DNA of 64,000 bases, from the NCBI RefSeq assembly GCF_013155545.1, contig NZ_JABJVV010000020.1:1-64000 (forward strand), given 5' to 3'. The translations under genes and the position numbers were made by a program. Under the pieces are notes generated by a model. The model had not been told where the DNA came from and did not search any database. It saw nothing but the letters and a program-made list of their open reading frames with translations. Numbering within the stretch: position 1 is the first letter of the stretch; each line of letters starts with the position of its first letter. Of the stretch, positions 52,528 through 61,859 are shown one piece after another. This DNA comes from Caenimonas soli. Its GTDB lineage: Bacteria; Pseudomonadota; Gammaproteobacteria; Burkholderiales; Burkholderiaceae_C.

Positions 52528-53785
52528 ACCGCTGCGTGACGACATCCATATCCCCGGCGGAACCGGCGGCCGACCAGGCCAGGGCCAAGGCTGCGCCTTG
52601 CAGCGAAGCGAATTCGGGCATGGCGCCATCGGTATCGATTGCGAACGCCTCGCCCATGACGGCGCCCGCGCTGTCATGGCGCTGGGCGACGAGACGTTCC
52701 GCGCCAGCCGCGCCCCAGAAAACCACGTAGCCGCCGTCGCTGAGGGCGCTGGCAGAGGAGGGCAGGGACGAGAGCGAGGTGGACTTGCCCATGGGGCTGC
52801 CGTTGCGGTCGAACATCTGGCTGTAGGCCGAACTGCCTGCAACCGACAAGAGCACGTAACCGCCCTGCTTCAAGGGCAGCAGGACCGACTTGGCCGGCAG
52901 GCCGTTCTCTGCGTACGGCAACGCGACCGTGTGGCCCAGGTCGACTTGCGTGTATCTCACGTACAGCTCGCCGGCCGCACGCCGGAAAGTGGAGACCAGG
53001 TAGCCGCCGCCAAGGGCCGGCGTCAACTCGAAGGAGGTGCCGATGTCGCCGCTGCCCACATTGAGCCGCCCGCCCGCCGGTTGCCCCTGGCTGTCATAGC
53101 GCTGCGTCTGGAAGCTCGGCACCTTGCCTGTGTAGTCTTCGCTGATGCTCGCCCAGCCCACCAGGAAGCTGCCGTCGTCCCAAGACAGGATGGCCGGGTC
53201 GGCGACGTAGTTAAGAGTCCTGGCGCCGATCTGGTTCTGCACGACAGCCACCACCTCGGTTTCGCCGCCGACCGGAGCGCCGCCGGCATCGAACAGGCGC
53301 GCATAAATTCCCGAGCTCACGATCCACGGTTCCACGGGAGACGGCGTGCGAGTCGAGCCGTAGGCCACCGCGATGCCGCCGTCGCTGCGCACCGCGATCG
53401 CAAGGCTGGACGGCTCGAAACTGAAGGGGATCAGCGTCTGCGGGCCCACCTTCACCCCGGCCGCGTCGTAGCGCTGGGTGTAGAGCTCGTCTTCGGACAA
53501 CCAGGCCACCGTGTAACCGCCGTCGGCGAGGGCGCCCACCGCGCGAACCTTCTGGTCGCCCGCGGTCGTCGTGTTGACAACGCTGGCGTCCTGCGCGATG
53601 AGGCCGGCCGTCTTCATGGGTTTCTGGCTGAGAGCCTGCTCGGTAGTTGCTGCTGAGCTCGAGCTGGACGTCGAGGCGCCGCCGCCGGATCCACCGCCGC
53701 ATGCGCCGAGCGCCGCGATTGTCATGGCCAGGAAAATCCGGGGGATCACGTAAGCCGACGTGAGGCGGGTACTGCTGTTTGCCAT
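52511..53785 (-). CDS. Probable lipoprotein with beta-propeller-like repeats
   Basis: The 424-residue product has a lipoprotein signal ending IAALGAC, followed by a GGGSGGG and Ser-rich tether. Repeats of the type QRYDAAGVKVGPQT, ARLFDAGGAPVGGE and QRYDSQGQPAGG, each with a GGYxVxW-like strand, suggest a beta-propeller. A surface-exposed or periplasmic binding function is inferred; no enzymatic motif is seen. Confidence 0.72.
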   Translation of the reverse strand: MANSSTRLTSAYVIPRIFLAMTIAALGACGGGSGGGASTSSSSSAATTEQALSQKPMKTAGLIAQDASVVNTTTAGDQKVRAVGALADGGYTVAWLSEDELYTQRYDAAGVKVGPQTLIPFSFEPSSLAIAVRSDGGIAVAYGSTRTPSPVEPWIVSSGIYARLFDAGGAPVGGETEVVAVVQNQIGARTLNYVADPAILSWDDGSFLVGWASISEDYTGKVPSFQTQRYDSQGQPAGGRLNVGSGDIGTSFELTPALGGGYLVSTFRRAAGELYVRYTQVDLGHTVALPYAENGLPAKSVLLPLKQGGYVLLSVAGSSAYSQMFDRNGSPMGKSTSLSSLPSSASALSDGGYVVFWGAAGAERLVAQRHDSAGAVMGEAFAIDTDGAMPEFASLQGAALALAWSAAGSAGDMDVVTQRFTPTP

Positions 53786-53868
53786 GGTGACCCGTATTGA
53801 TGAGATTTCATCTTAGGGTCCACCCCGCTGAGCTTTTGTAGGACGACTGCGCCACCTACGCGGGAAGT

Positions 53869-54189
53869 TCAAGAAGGCGAGCGGCGCTCCAGTTCACGCT
53901 CCAGGCGATGCCTCTGGGCAATCTCCTCTTCCAGCAATTCCTTGACGTCGTGCAATTCCTCCGCGGCGCCCAACACCTTTTCCTCGATCACCGCGTTCTG
54001 TTCCAAGGCCTTGCGCACATCGCCCTTCTTCTGGTCCTCCGGCAGGTTCTGCCCCAGCGCCGTACTGGACAGATGCAACTCCGCCCCCGCAATCGCGAGT
54101 TCGTCCTTGATCTGCTCGGTCTTGGTTTTGGCCTGAATGAGTGGCTCGATGGGGCCCGGCCTGCCGGTCGCTTGATCAGTTGACTTCAT
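53869..54189 (-). CDS. Small helical protein, unknown
   Basis: The 106-residue product is highly charged and almost entirely helical, with a probable coiled coil (KALEQNAVIEEKVLGAAEELHDVKELLEEEIAQRHRLERELE). AAAGGA precedes ATG 54189. It is cytosolic with no signal. No family is recognised. It lies alone between the lipoprotein and GH8 genes. Confidence 0.65.
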   Translation of the reverse strand: MKSTDQATGRPGPIEPLIQAKTKTEQIKDELAIAGAELHLSSTALGQNLPEDQKKGDVRKALEQNAVIEEKVLGAAEELHDVKELLEEEIAQRHRLERELERRSPS

Positions 54190-54298
54190 GGGATGTCCTT
54201 TGAGCGCGGGGACGTTTGGCTCCCGCGCTCAAAGATAGGTCCGTAGAGCCGTTGCGGCTGTAGGCGCAGGCCGCTTGTTCAGATGCCGGCCCGAAGAA

Positions 54299-56140
<1,842 letters not shown>

Positions 56141-56505
56141 GTTCAATAACTTTGTAAGAACTAACTCAGGATGAACGGAAGCTCATCTGCGAAGCGCCGC
56201 CGCGTGAGCGGGTGGCGGAGACAGCTGAGACGGAGTTAGCTCAGCAACAGGGGCGACTGTAGTAGGAGACGTCCCACAAGCGTGTCAGCTCGTGGCCTAC
56301 AGATGTAATGAAATCCGGCGGCGCGACGCAGCACTTGGCGTGCGTTTTTGCACGATTAGATGGGGATGAGGTGTGGGAGCTGAAAAGCAAACACAGGCTC
56401 AACAGTAAGCACTGATGAGCTTTGCGGGGCTGGAAGGGCTGTGGTGCGTCAGCGACAGGGGCGCAGCGGACCCGATCGCGTGCGGGAACATGTACGTCGC
56501 AAGAT
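56141..56505. other. Intergenic gap of about 365 bases
   Basis: No gene is supported here. It holds the upstream region of the GH8 gene. CTAACTC (about 56162) and GAGTTAG (about 56232) are complementary and could form a long-range stem in the 5' leader on the minus strand, but no known riboswitch is recognised. Confidence 0.4.
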
Positions 56506-56757
56506 TTACGTTTCGTCGCGGCTATGTGCAGCGGCCGCGCGCGCCCCCAGGCGCCGCCAGACCCAGCGTGTGGGCAGCATCGGCACCAGGAAGATAGCAA
56601 TCCACCCGAGGGCCAGGACCACACCTTCCAGCCACCCGGGCAGCAGGCCCGAGTGCGGGCCCGCCACCAGCAATACGGTGCCGAGGCTGAGTGCCGCCAC
56701 GACGAGCAGCGACACCAGATACGTCAAGCCGGTGAGGAAGCCTCTCACGAGACTCAC
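56506..56757 (-). CDS. Small membrane protein of the copper module
   Basis: The 83-residue product has two hydrophobic segments (FLTGLTYLVSLLVVAALSLGTVLLVAG and LEGVVLALGWIAIFLVPMLP) and a basic tail. Its GTG start overlaps the stop of the copZ-like gene, so it is co-expressed with it. The function is unknown; linkage to copper homeostasis comes only from position. Confidence 0.65.
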   Translation of the reverse strand: MSLVRGFLTGLTYLVSLLVVAALSLGTVLLVAGPHSGLLPGWLEGVVLALGWIAIFLVPMLPTRWVWRRLGARAAAAHSRDET

Positions 56758-56945
56758 GCGGTCGGATAGCCCGCCTCGGCCAGGGCGCCGGCGATGAAGG
56801 CGCGGTCCCGGCTCGACTCGACCTTCACCTTCTTGGCGGCCAGGTCAACCTCGACCTTGGCTTGCGGGTCTACCAGCTTGACCGCACGGGTCACAGCGTC
56901 GACGCAATGGTCGCAGCTCATGGCCTGGACATCGAATTCAATCAT
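56754..56945 (-). CDS. copZ: CopZ-like copper chaperone (HMA domain)
   Basis: The 63-residue product is a single heavy-metal-associated domain with the metal-binding motif MSCDHC near residue 9 and the beta-alpha-beta pattern AVKLVDPQAKVEVDLAAKKVKVES. It carries Cu(I) to the CopA ATPase, encoded divergently. The two start codons are 111 bases apart, over a region with a palindrome and a CueR-type promoter. Confidence 0.9.
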   Translation of the reverse strand: MIEFDVQAMSCDHCVDAVTRAVKLVDPQAKVEVDLAAKKVKVESSRDRAFIAGALAEAGYPTA

Positions 56946-56982
56946 GGGATGCTCCTTCGTGGATGATGATGATCGAGCCGGG

Positions 56983-57005
56983 ATTCCCCACGGTATGGAG
57001 GGAAT
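56983..57005. promoter_or_regulatory. Inverted repeat ahead of copZ
   Basis: ATTCCC (56983-56988) and GGGAAT (57000-57005) form a perfect 6-bp inverted repeat with an 11-base spacer. It lies 38-60 bases before the copZ start, where a CueR-like protein could bind to control the minus-strand promoter. Confidence 0.45.
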
Positions 57006-57018
57006 TGCACTCCTGTCC

Positions 57019-57049
57019 TTGACCCTAACATGGTGGGAAGGTTGAGACT
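57019..57049 (+). promoter_or_regulatory. CueR-type promoter of copA
   Basis: TTGACC (57019-57024) and GAGACT (57044-57049) are separated by 19 bases. The interior CCCTAACATGGTGGGAAGG is a semi-palindrome of the kind bound by CueR. The -10 box is poor, as is usual for activator-dependent MerR-family promoters. It covers an upstream ATG at 57030, so translation must start later. Confidence 0.6.
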
Positions 57050-57056
57050 TGGCACC

Positions 57057-59282
57057 ATGAACACAACAACGACTTTAAAGCCTTCCGCGCTCCCCGCAAC
57101 CGACTGGACGTTGCCGGTCGAGGGCATGACCTGCGCATCCTGTGTGAGCCGCGTCGAGAAAGCCCTGGCATCGCTTCCCGGTGTGCAGCAGGCCACGGTC
57201 AACCTGGCGACCGAGATGGCCACGGTGAAGGCCGACCCGGCGGTGGGGCTGGACGCCTTGCGCGGCGCCGTCGAGAAGGCCGGCTATTCCGTCGGCGAAC
57301 CGCCGGCCAGTGAGGGCACGCCTGCCGCCGCCTCCGTTGGCGCGGCCAAGGCCAACGAGTGGTGGCCGGTCGCGCTGTCGGCGGCGCTGTCGCTGCCGCT
57401 CATCCTTCCGATGATCGCCATGCTGTTCGGCCTGGACTGGGCCTTGCCCGGCTGGCTGCAGCTGGCGCTGGCCACGCCGGTGCAGTTCTGGCTGGGCGGC
57501 CGGTTCTATCGCTCGGGCTGGAAGGCCCTCAAGGCCCGCGCCGGCAACATGGACCTGCTGGTGGCGCTGGGCACCTCGGCCGGATACGGCTTGAGCGTGT
57601 ACCTGTTGCTGGTTCATGGCGGCCATGGCATGGCCCACCTGTATTTCGAAGCGTCGGCGGTGGTCATCACCCTGGTGCTGCTGGGCAAATGGCTGGAGAC
57701 GCGCGCGAAACGCCAGACCACGGAGGCCATCCGTGCGTTGAACGCCTTGCGTCCCGAGACGGCCCGGGTACGCCGCGGCGGCCGGGACATCGAGATGCCC
57801 ATCGGCAAGGTGGCCCGCGGCGACCTGGTGGTGGTGCGCCCCGGCGAACGGGTGCCGGTGGACGGCATCGTGGTGGAGGGGGCGAGCCACATCGACGAGT
57901 CCCTGATCACCGGCGAAAGCCTGCCGGTGGCCAAGCACGAAGGCCACAAGGTCACCGGCGGCTCCATGAACGCCGAGGGCCTGCTGCTGGTCGAGACCAC
58001 GGCGGTGGGCGCCGAATCCACGTTAGCGCGGATCGTCCGGCTGGTCGAATCGGCCCAGGCCAAAAAGGCCCCGATCCAGCGCCTGGTCGACCGGGTGAGC
58101 GAGGTGTTCGTGCCCGTCGTCATTGCGATCGCGCTGGTCACTTTGCTGGGCGGGGGCCTGGCTTCGGGCGATTGGGAGGCGGCGATCCTCAATGCCGTGG
58201 CCGTGTTGGTCATCGCATGTCCCTGCGCGCTGGGGCTGGCGACGCCCACGGCCATCATGGCCGGCACCGGCGTAGCGGCGCGCCATGGGATCCTGATCAA
58301 GGATGCGGAAGCGCTGGAGATCGCCCACCAGGTCAAGGTGGTGGCTTTCGACAAGACCGGCACGCTCACCGAGGGCAAGCCCCAGCTGGTGGCTGTGGAA
58401 GCGGCGCGGGGCGACCGGGCGTCGCTGCTGGCGATCAGCGCCGCCATCCAGTCGGGCAGCGAGCACCCGTTGGCGCGCGCTGTGTGTGACGCAGCCGAGC
58501 GGGAGAGCGTGCAGCATGCCGGCGCGGCCAAAGTGCGCGCAATCGCGGGCCGGGGCGTCGCGGCGCAAGTCGGCGGGCGCGATCTGCGTCTGGGCAGCAC
58601 GCGCCTGATGGAAGAGTTGAAGGTCGATCTGGGCGCGCTGGCTGCGTGTGCCGCGCAATTGCAGGGGCAGGGCCGCACGGTGTCGTGGGTGGCCGACGTG
58701 ACCGAAGCGCCGGTGCTGCTGGGCCTGTTGGCTTTCGGCGATACGGTCAAGCCCACGGCCCGGGCGGCGGTGGCCACGCTGCGCGAGCAGGGTGTGCGCT
58801 CGGTGCTGGTGACCGGCGACAACCAGGGCAGCGCCGAGGCCATCGCGGCCTTGGTGGGTATCGACGAGGTCCGCGCCGAAATCTTGCCCGAGGACAAGGC
58901 CAGGATCGTCGCGCAGCTCAAAGCCGGCGACGAGATGGTGGCGATGGTCGGCGACGGCATCAACGATGCGCCGGCGCTGGCCGCGGCCGACGTGGGCATC
59001 GCCATGTCCAGCGGTACCGACGTCGCCATGCATGCGGCCGGCGTCACCTTGATGCGCGGCGATCCGGCGCTGGTGGCCGATGCCATCGACATCTCGCGGC
59101 GCACCTACGCCAAGATTCGCCAGAACCTGTTCTGGGCCTTCGTCTACAACGTGGTCGGCATTCCGCTGGCGGCGTTCGGGCTGCTCAGCCCCGTGATCGC
59201 CGGCGCCGCCATGGCATTCAGCAGCGTGAGCGTGGTCACCAACGCCTTGACGCTGCGCAACTGGAAGGGAAGCTCCCGATGA
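57057..59282 (+). CDS. copA: Copper-exporting P1B-type ATPase, CopA
   Basis: The 741-residue protein has an N-terminal HMA domain (GMTCASC), the transmembrane metal motif in VIACPCALGLATPTA, phosphorylation motif DKTGT, the SEHPLA motif, and the hinge GDGINDAPALAAADVGIAMSSGTD. It pumps Cu(I) out of the cytoplasm. ATG 57057 is chosen because the CueR promoter overlaps the earlier ATG at 57030; the transcript would then have almost no 5' leader. Its stop overlaps the cueR start. Confidence 0.94.
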   Translation: MNTTTTLKPSALPATDWTLPVEGMTCASCVSRVEKALASLPGVQQATVNLATEMATVKADPAVGLDALRGAVEKAGYSVGEPPASEGTPAAASVGAAKANEWWPVALSAALSLPLILPMIAMLFGLDWALPGWLQLALATPVQFWLGGRFYRSGWKALKARAGNMDLLVALGTSAGYGLSVYLLLVHGGHGMAHLYFEASAVVITLVLLGKWLETRAKRQTTEAIRALNALRPETARVRRGGRDIEMPIGKVARGDLVVVRPGERVPVDGIVVEGASHIDESLITGESLPVAKHEGHKVTGGSMNAEGLLLVETTAVGAESTLARIVRLVESAQAKKAPIQRLVDRVSEVFVPVVIAIALVTLLGGGLASGDWEAAILNAVAVLVIACPCALGLATPTAIMAGTGVAARHGILIKDAEALEIAHQVKVVAFDKTGTLTEGKPQLVAVEAARGDRASLLAISAAIQSGSEHPLARAVCDAAERESVQHAGAAKVRAIAGRGVAAQVGGRDLRLGSTRLMEELKVDLGALAACAAQLQGQGRTVSWVADVTEAPVLLGLLAFGDTVKPTARAAVATLREQGVRSVLVTGDNQGSAEAIAALVGIDEVRAEILPEDKARIVAQLKAGDEMVAMVGDGINDAPALAAADVGIAMSSGTDVAMHAAGVTLMRGDPALVADAIDISRRTYAKIRQNLFWAFVYNVVGIPLAAFGLLSPVIAGAAMAFSSVSVVTNALTLRNWKGSSR

Positions 59283-59701
59283 ACGGCCAGTACAACGTGG
59301 GCGCCGCCGCGCGCCTGTCCAATGTTTCCGCCAAGATGGTGCGGCATTACGAGTCGCTGGGGCTGTTGCCCACGGTGTCGCGCACCGACTCGGGCTACCG
59401 GCAGTACAGCGACAAGGAAATCCACACGCTGCGTTTCATCCGGCGCGCGCGTGACCTGGGGTTCAGCATGGCCGAGATCGGCGAGCTGCTCAAGCTGTGG
59501 CAGAACCGCCGCCGGCCCAGCGCCAGCGTCAGGCGCATCGCGTCGGAGCATGTCGCGGCGCTGGACGCGAAGATGGCGGAAATGGCGGCCATGCGCAAGA
59601 CGCTGCAGCACCTGATTCACTGCTGCAGTGGCGACGAGCGCCCCGATTGCCCTATCCTCGATGAACTGGCCCAGGAGCATGGCGGCCAGGGGTCCTCGTA
59701 G
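59279..59701 (+). CDS. cueR: Copper-responsive MerR-family regulator CueR
   Basis: The 140-residue protein has the MerR winged helix (YNVGAAARLSNVSAKMVRHYESLGLLP) and the Cu(I)-sensing pair Cys116 and Cys124 in CCSGDERPDC, the C-x7-C spacing of CueR. It senses cytoplasmic Cu(I) and activates copA and copZ. ATGA overlap with copA means it is expressed from the promoter it controls. Confidence 0.93.
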   Translation: MNGQYNVGAAARLSNVSAKMVRHYESLGLLPTVSRTDSGYRQYSDKEIHTLRFIRRARDLGFSMAEIGELLKLWQNRRRPSASVRRIASEHVAALDAKMAEMAAMRKTLQHLIHCCSGDERPDCPILDELAQEHGGQGSS

Positions 59702-59707
59702 GCGAGC

Positions 59708-59914
59708 TCATTGCAGCCGGATGTCGCCCTCGAACTGGACGTTCAGTTTCAGGCCGGCAATTTCCAGTGTCATCTTGGCGGGGAAGGACTCGGTGCCCGC
59801 GATGGCGCCATCGGCCACCGCCTTCGCCACCGCCTGCTCGATGTCGTGCTGCGATTTGACGCCGACCATCTTGAGAAATTTCCGGATGCTGAGGTTAAAA
59901 ACTTCTTCGTTCAT
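59708..59914 (-). CDS. DUF6494 family small protein
   Basis: The 68-residue product (MNEEVFNLSIRKFLKMVGVKS...) is a short alpha/beta protein with a conserved FLKMVGVKSQHDIEQAV helix. It resembles the uncharacterised DUF6494 family. Function is unknown. It is convergent with cueR and 30 bases downstream of the DUF1232 gene on the same strand. Confidence 0.75.
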   Translation of the reverse strand: MNEEVFNLSIRKFLKMVGVKSQHDIEQAVAKAVADGAIAGTESFPAKMTLEIAGLKLNVQFEGDIRLQ

Positions 59915-59944
59915 GGCGTTCTCCCAGAATGATCGGCAATGTCC

Positions 59945-60220
59945 TCAGCGGGCCCTGCGGTTGGCAGCTGCCTGGGCAATCTCCGGCGGCAGGCGCTTGA
60001 GCAGCCAGCGGATCGCCAGCGGCACCAGCACCAGGTCGTCCATCACGCCGAGCACGGGCACCACGTCGGGGATGATGTCGATGGGCGACAGCACATAAAG
60101 CGCGATCAGCGCGGTGCTCAGCTTCAGCCAGCCCGGCGCGGCGGGGTGCCGCAACGCGAACCACAGTTGCCGCGCGTCGCCGCGCAGCACGGTCCACAGC
60201 AGGGTGAGGCGTTTCAACAT
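59945..60220 (-). CDS. DUF1232 (YkvA-like) membrane protein
   Basis: The 91-residue product has a C-terminal DUF1232 core, LSTALIALYVLSPIDIIPDVVPVLGVMDDLVLVPLAIRWLL, with the conserved SPIDIIPD motif. It is a small inner-membrane protein of unknown function, common across bacteria. It is probably co-transcribed with the DUF6494 gene. Confidence 0.85.
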   Translation of the reverse strand: MLKRLTLLWTVLRGDARQLWFALRHPAAPGWLKLSTALIALYVLSPIDIIPDVVPVLGVMDDLVLVPLAIRWLLKRLPPEIAQAAANRRAR

Positions 60221-60314
60221 GGCAGGGCTCCTTCGGCCCCCGCGGGCCGCTATGCCGCCCAGATGGCGCCGGCCGCGCGCACTGCAAGGGCCGCCTCACC
60301 GGGCGTTACAAAGC

Positions 60315-61766
60315 TCAGGCGCGTTCGAAGTCGATGAAGCTTTGTGCCGCATCCACCGCCACCAGCTTGACGCGCAGGTTGTCGCCCACGTCCAGCCCTT
60401 CGAAGCCGCGCACCACGCGGCCTTCCAGCAGCGGTCGGCCGATGCGAACGAAGGTGCCCTTGGCCGCGGCGCCGGTGACGATGGCGTCGAAAGTTTCGCC
60501 GATGCGCTCATGCATCAGATAGGCCCCTGCGGCCTTGAGCACCTGGCGCTCGACCTTGCTGGCGTTGTCCTCCTGGACGGTACAGTGCCGGGCGATTTCG
60601 GTCAGCGCCTCGACTGAATAGGGCGGCGCCTCGTCCGCCAGTGCGGCCTTCAGCAGCCGCTGGGTCACCAGATCGGGAAAGCGCCGGTTGGGCGCGGTGG
60701 AATGCGCGTAGTCGTTCACCGCCAGCCCGAAATGCGCTAGGCCCGCCGCACCGGCGGGCGCCGCGGCGTACTCGCCCGAGCCCAGCATCTTCACCACCGC
60801 CAGCGACAGATCCGCAAAGCCGTCCGGGTCGGCCAGGCGGCGCGCGCGCAGGAAACCGTCGAGTGCCAGCGCATCGGGCGCCGCGGGCAATTGAACACCG
60901 TGGCCTGCCGCCAGTGCCACGATGCGGTCCCAGCGCCGCGGCGCCTTCAGGAAGCGGCGCAGTGACGGGAAGCCCTTGTGTTGCAGGAATCGCGCTGTCG
61001 CCGCGTTGGCCGCGATCATCAGGTCGGCAATCAGGTCCTTGGCGCGGTTCTTCTCGTCGGGGCGCAAGTCCACCAGCTGGCCACCCTCGAATACCGGACG
61101 CGCCGCCACCGTCTTCACGTTCAATGCGCCGCGCGCCTGGCGCAACTGCCGCAGCTGGCCGGCCAGCGCGTCATGCCAGCGAAGCTGGTCCGCCAGCCCC
61201 GGCACGCTGTCCACCTGCGGCGGCGCGGGCGCCACACCGTCCAGCCATGCCGAAACGCCGTTGTAGGTGAGCTTGGCGCGGTTCAGCACAGCGGCCCGGT
61301 AAACGTCGGAGCGGGTCACCGTGCCGTCGGCCTGCACCACCATATCGACCACCACCGCCAGCCGATCCTCGCCCTCGTGCAGCGAGGTGAGGTCGGTGGA
61401 CAGCATCTCCGGCAGCATCGGAAAGACGCCGGCCGCGGTGTACACCGAGGTGGTGTTGACGCCCGCATGGCCGTCGATCGCGCCGCCGGGCTGCACCATG
61501 GCGTCGACGTCGGCGACCGCCACCAGCAGGCGCGTCGTTCCGTCGGGCAGCGGTTCGGCCACGCTCAGCTGGTCGAGGTCGCGCGTGTCGTCGTTGTCGA
61601 TGGAGAACCAGGTCAGATGCCGCAGGTCCGTGATGGAGCCGTTGCGTTCGGGACCGGCCCGTCGCGCGGCTTCGGCCTCCCGCAGCGCCTGGGGCGCGAA
61701 GGCGGGCAGCAGGCCGCGCGAGCGCATGGCCTCGACGGCGATCTGGTGCAGGTTGATGGGGTCCAT
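60315..61766 (-). CDS. RNB-domain ribonuclease (RNase II family)
   Basis: The 483-residue product is dominated by the RNB domain: TWFSIDNDDTRDLDQLSVAEPLPDGTTRLLVAVADVDAMV carries the catalytic Asp cluster, followed by MLPEMLSTDLTSLHEGEDRLAVV and YAHSTAPNRRFPDLVTQR. A C-terminal S1-like segment closes the protein. It degrades RNA 3' to 5'. There is no full N-terminal cold-shock region, so it is the compact form seen in many betaproteobacteria. ATG 61766 is chosen; an ATG at 61835 is also possible. Confidence 0.88.
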   Translation of the reverse strand: MDPINLHQIAVEAMRSRGLLPAFAPQALREAEAARRAGPERNGSITDLRHLTWFSIDNDDTRDLDQLSVAEPLPDGTTRLLVAVADVDAMVQPGGAIDGHAGVNTTSVYTAAGVFPMLPEMLSTDLTSLHEGEDRLAVVVDMVVQADGTVTRSDVYRAAVLNRAKLTYNGVSAWLDGVAPAPPQVDSVPGLADQLRWHDALAGQLRQLRQARGALNVKTVAARPVFEGGQLVDLRPDEKNRAKDLIADLMIAANAATARFLQHKGFPSLRRFLKAPRRWDRIVALAAGHGVQLPAAPDALALDGFLRARRLADPDGFADLSLAVVKMLGSGEYAAAPAGAAGLAHFGLAVNDYAHSTAPNRRFPDLVTQRLLKAALADEAPPYSVEALTEIARHCTVQEDNASKVERQVLKAAGAYLMHERIGETFDAIVTGAAAKGTFVRIGRPLLEGRVVRGFEGLDVGDNLRVKLVAVDAAQSFIDFERA

Positions 61767-61859
61767 GAGGCGCAGCGGAGGCACCCACTGTACCCAATGG
61801 AAATCAACTAGACAATAATCCCCGTCGACGAGCATCTCGGCCACCGCACTCACAGCACA

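Noticed and set aside
56160..56240. Possible riboswitch upstream of the GH8 gene
   Set aside because: Only a single long-range complementary pair (CTAACTC/GAGTTAG) was seen; no known aptamer core.
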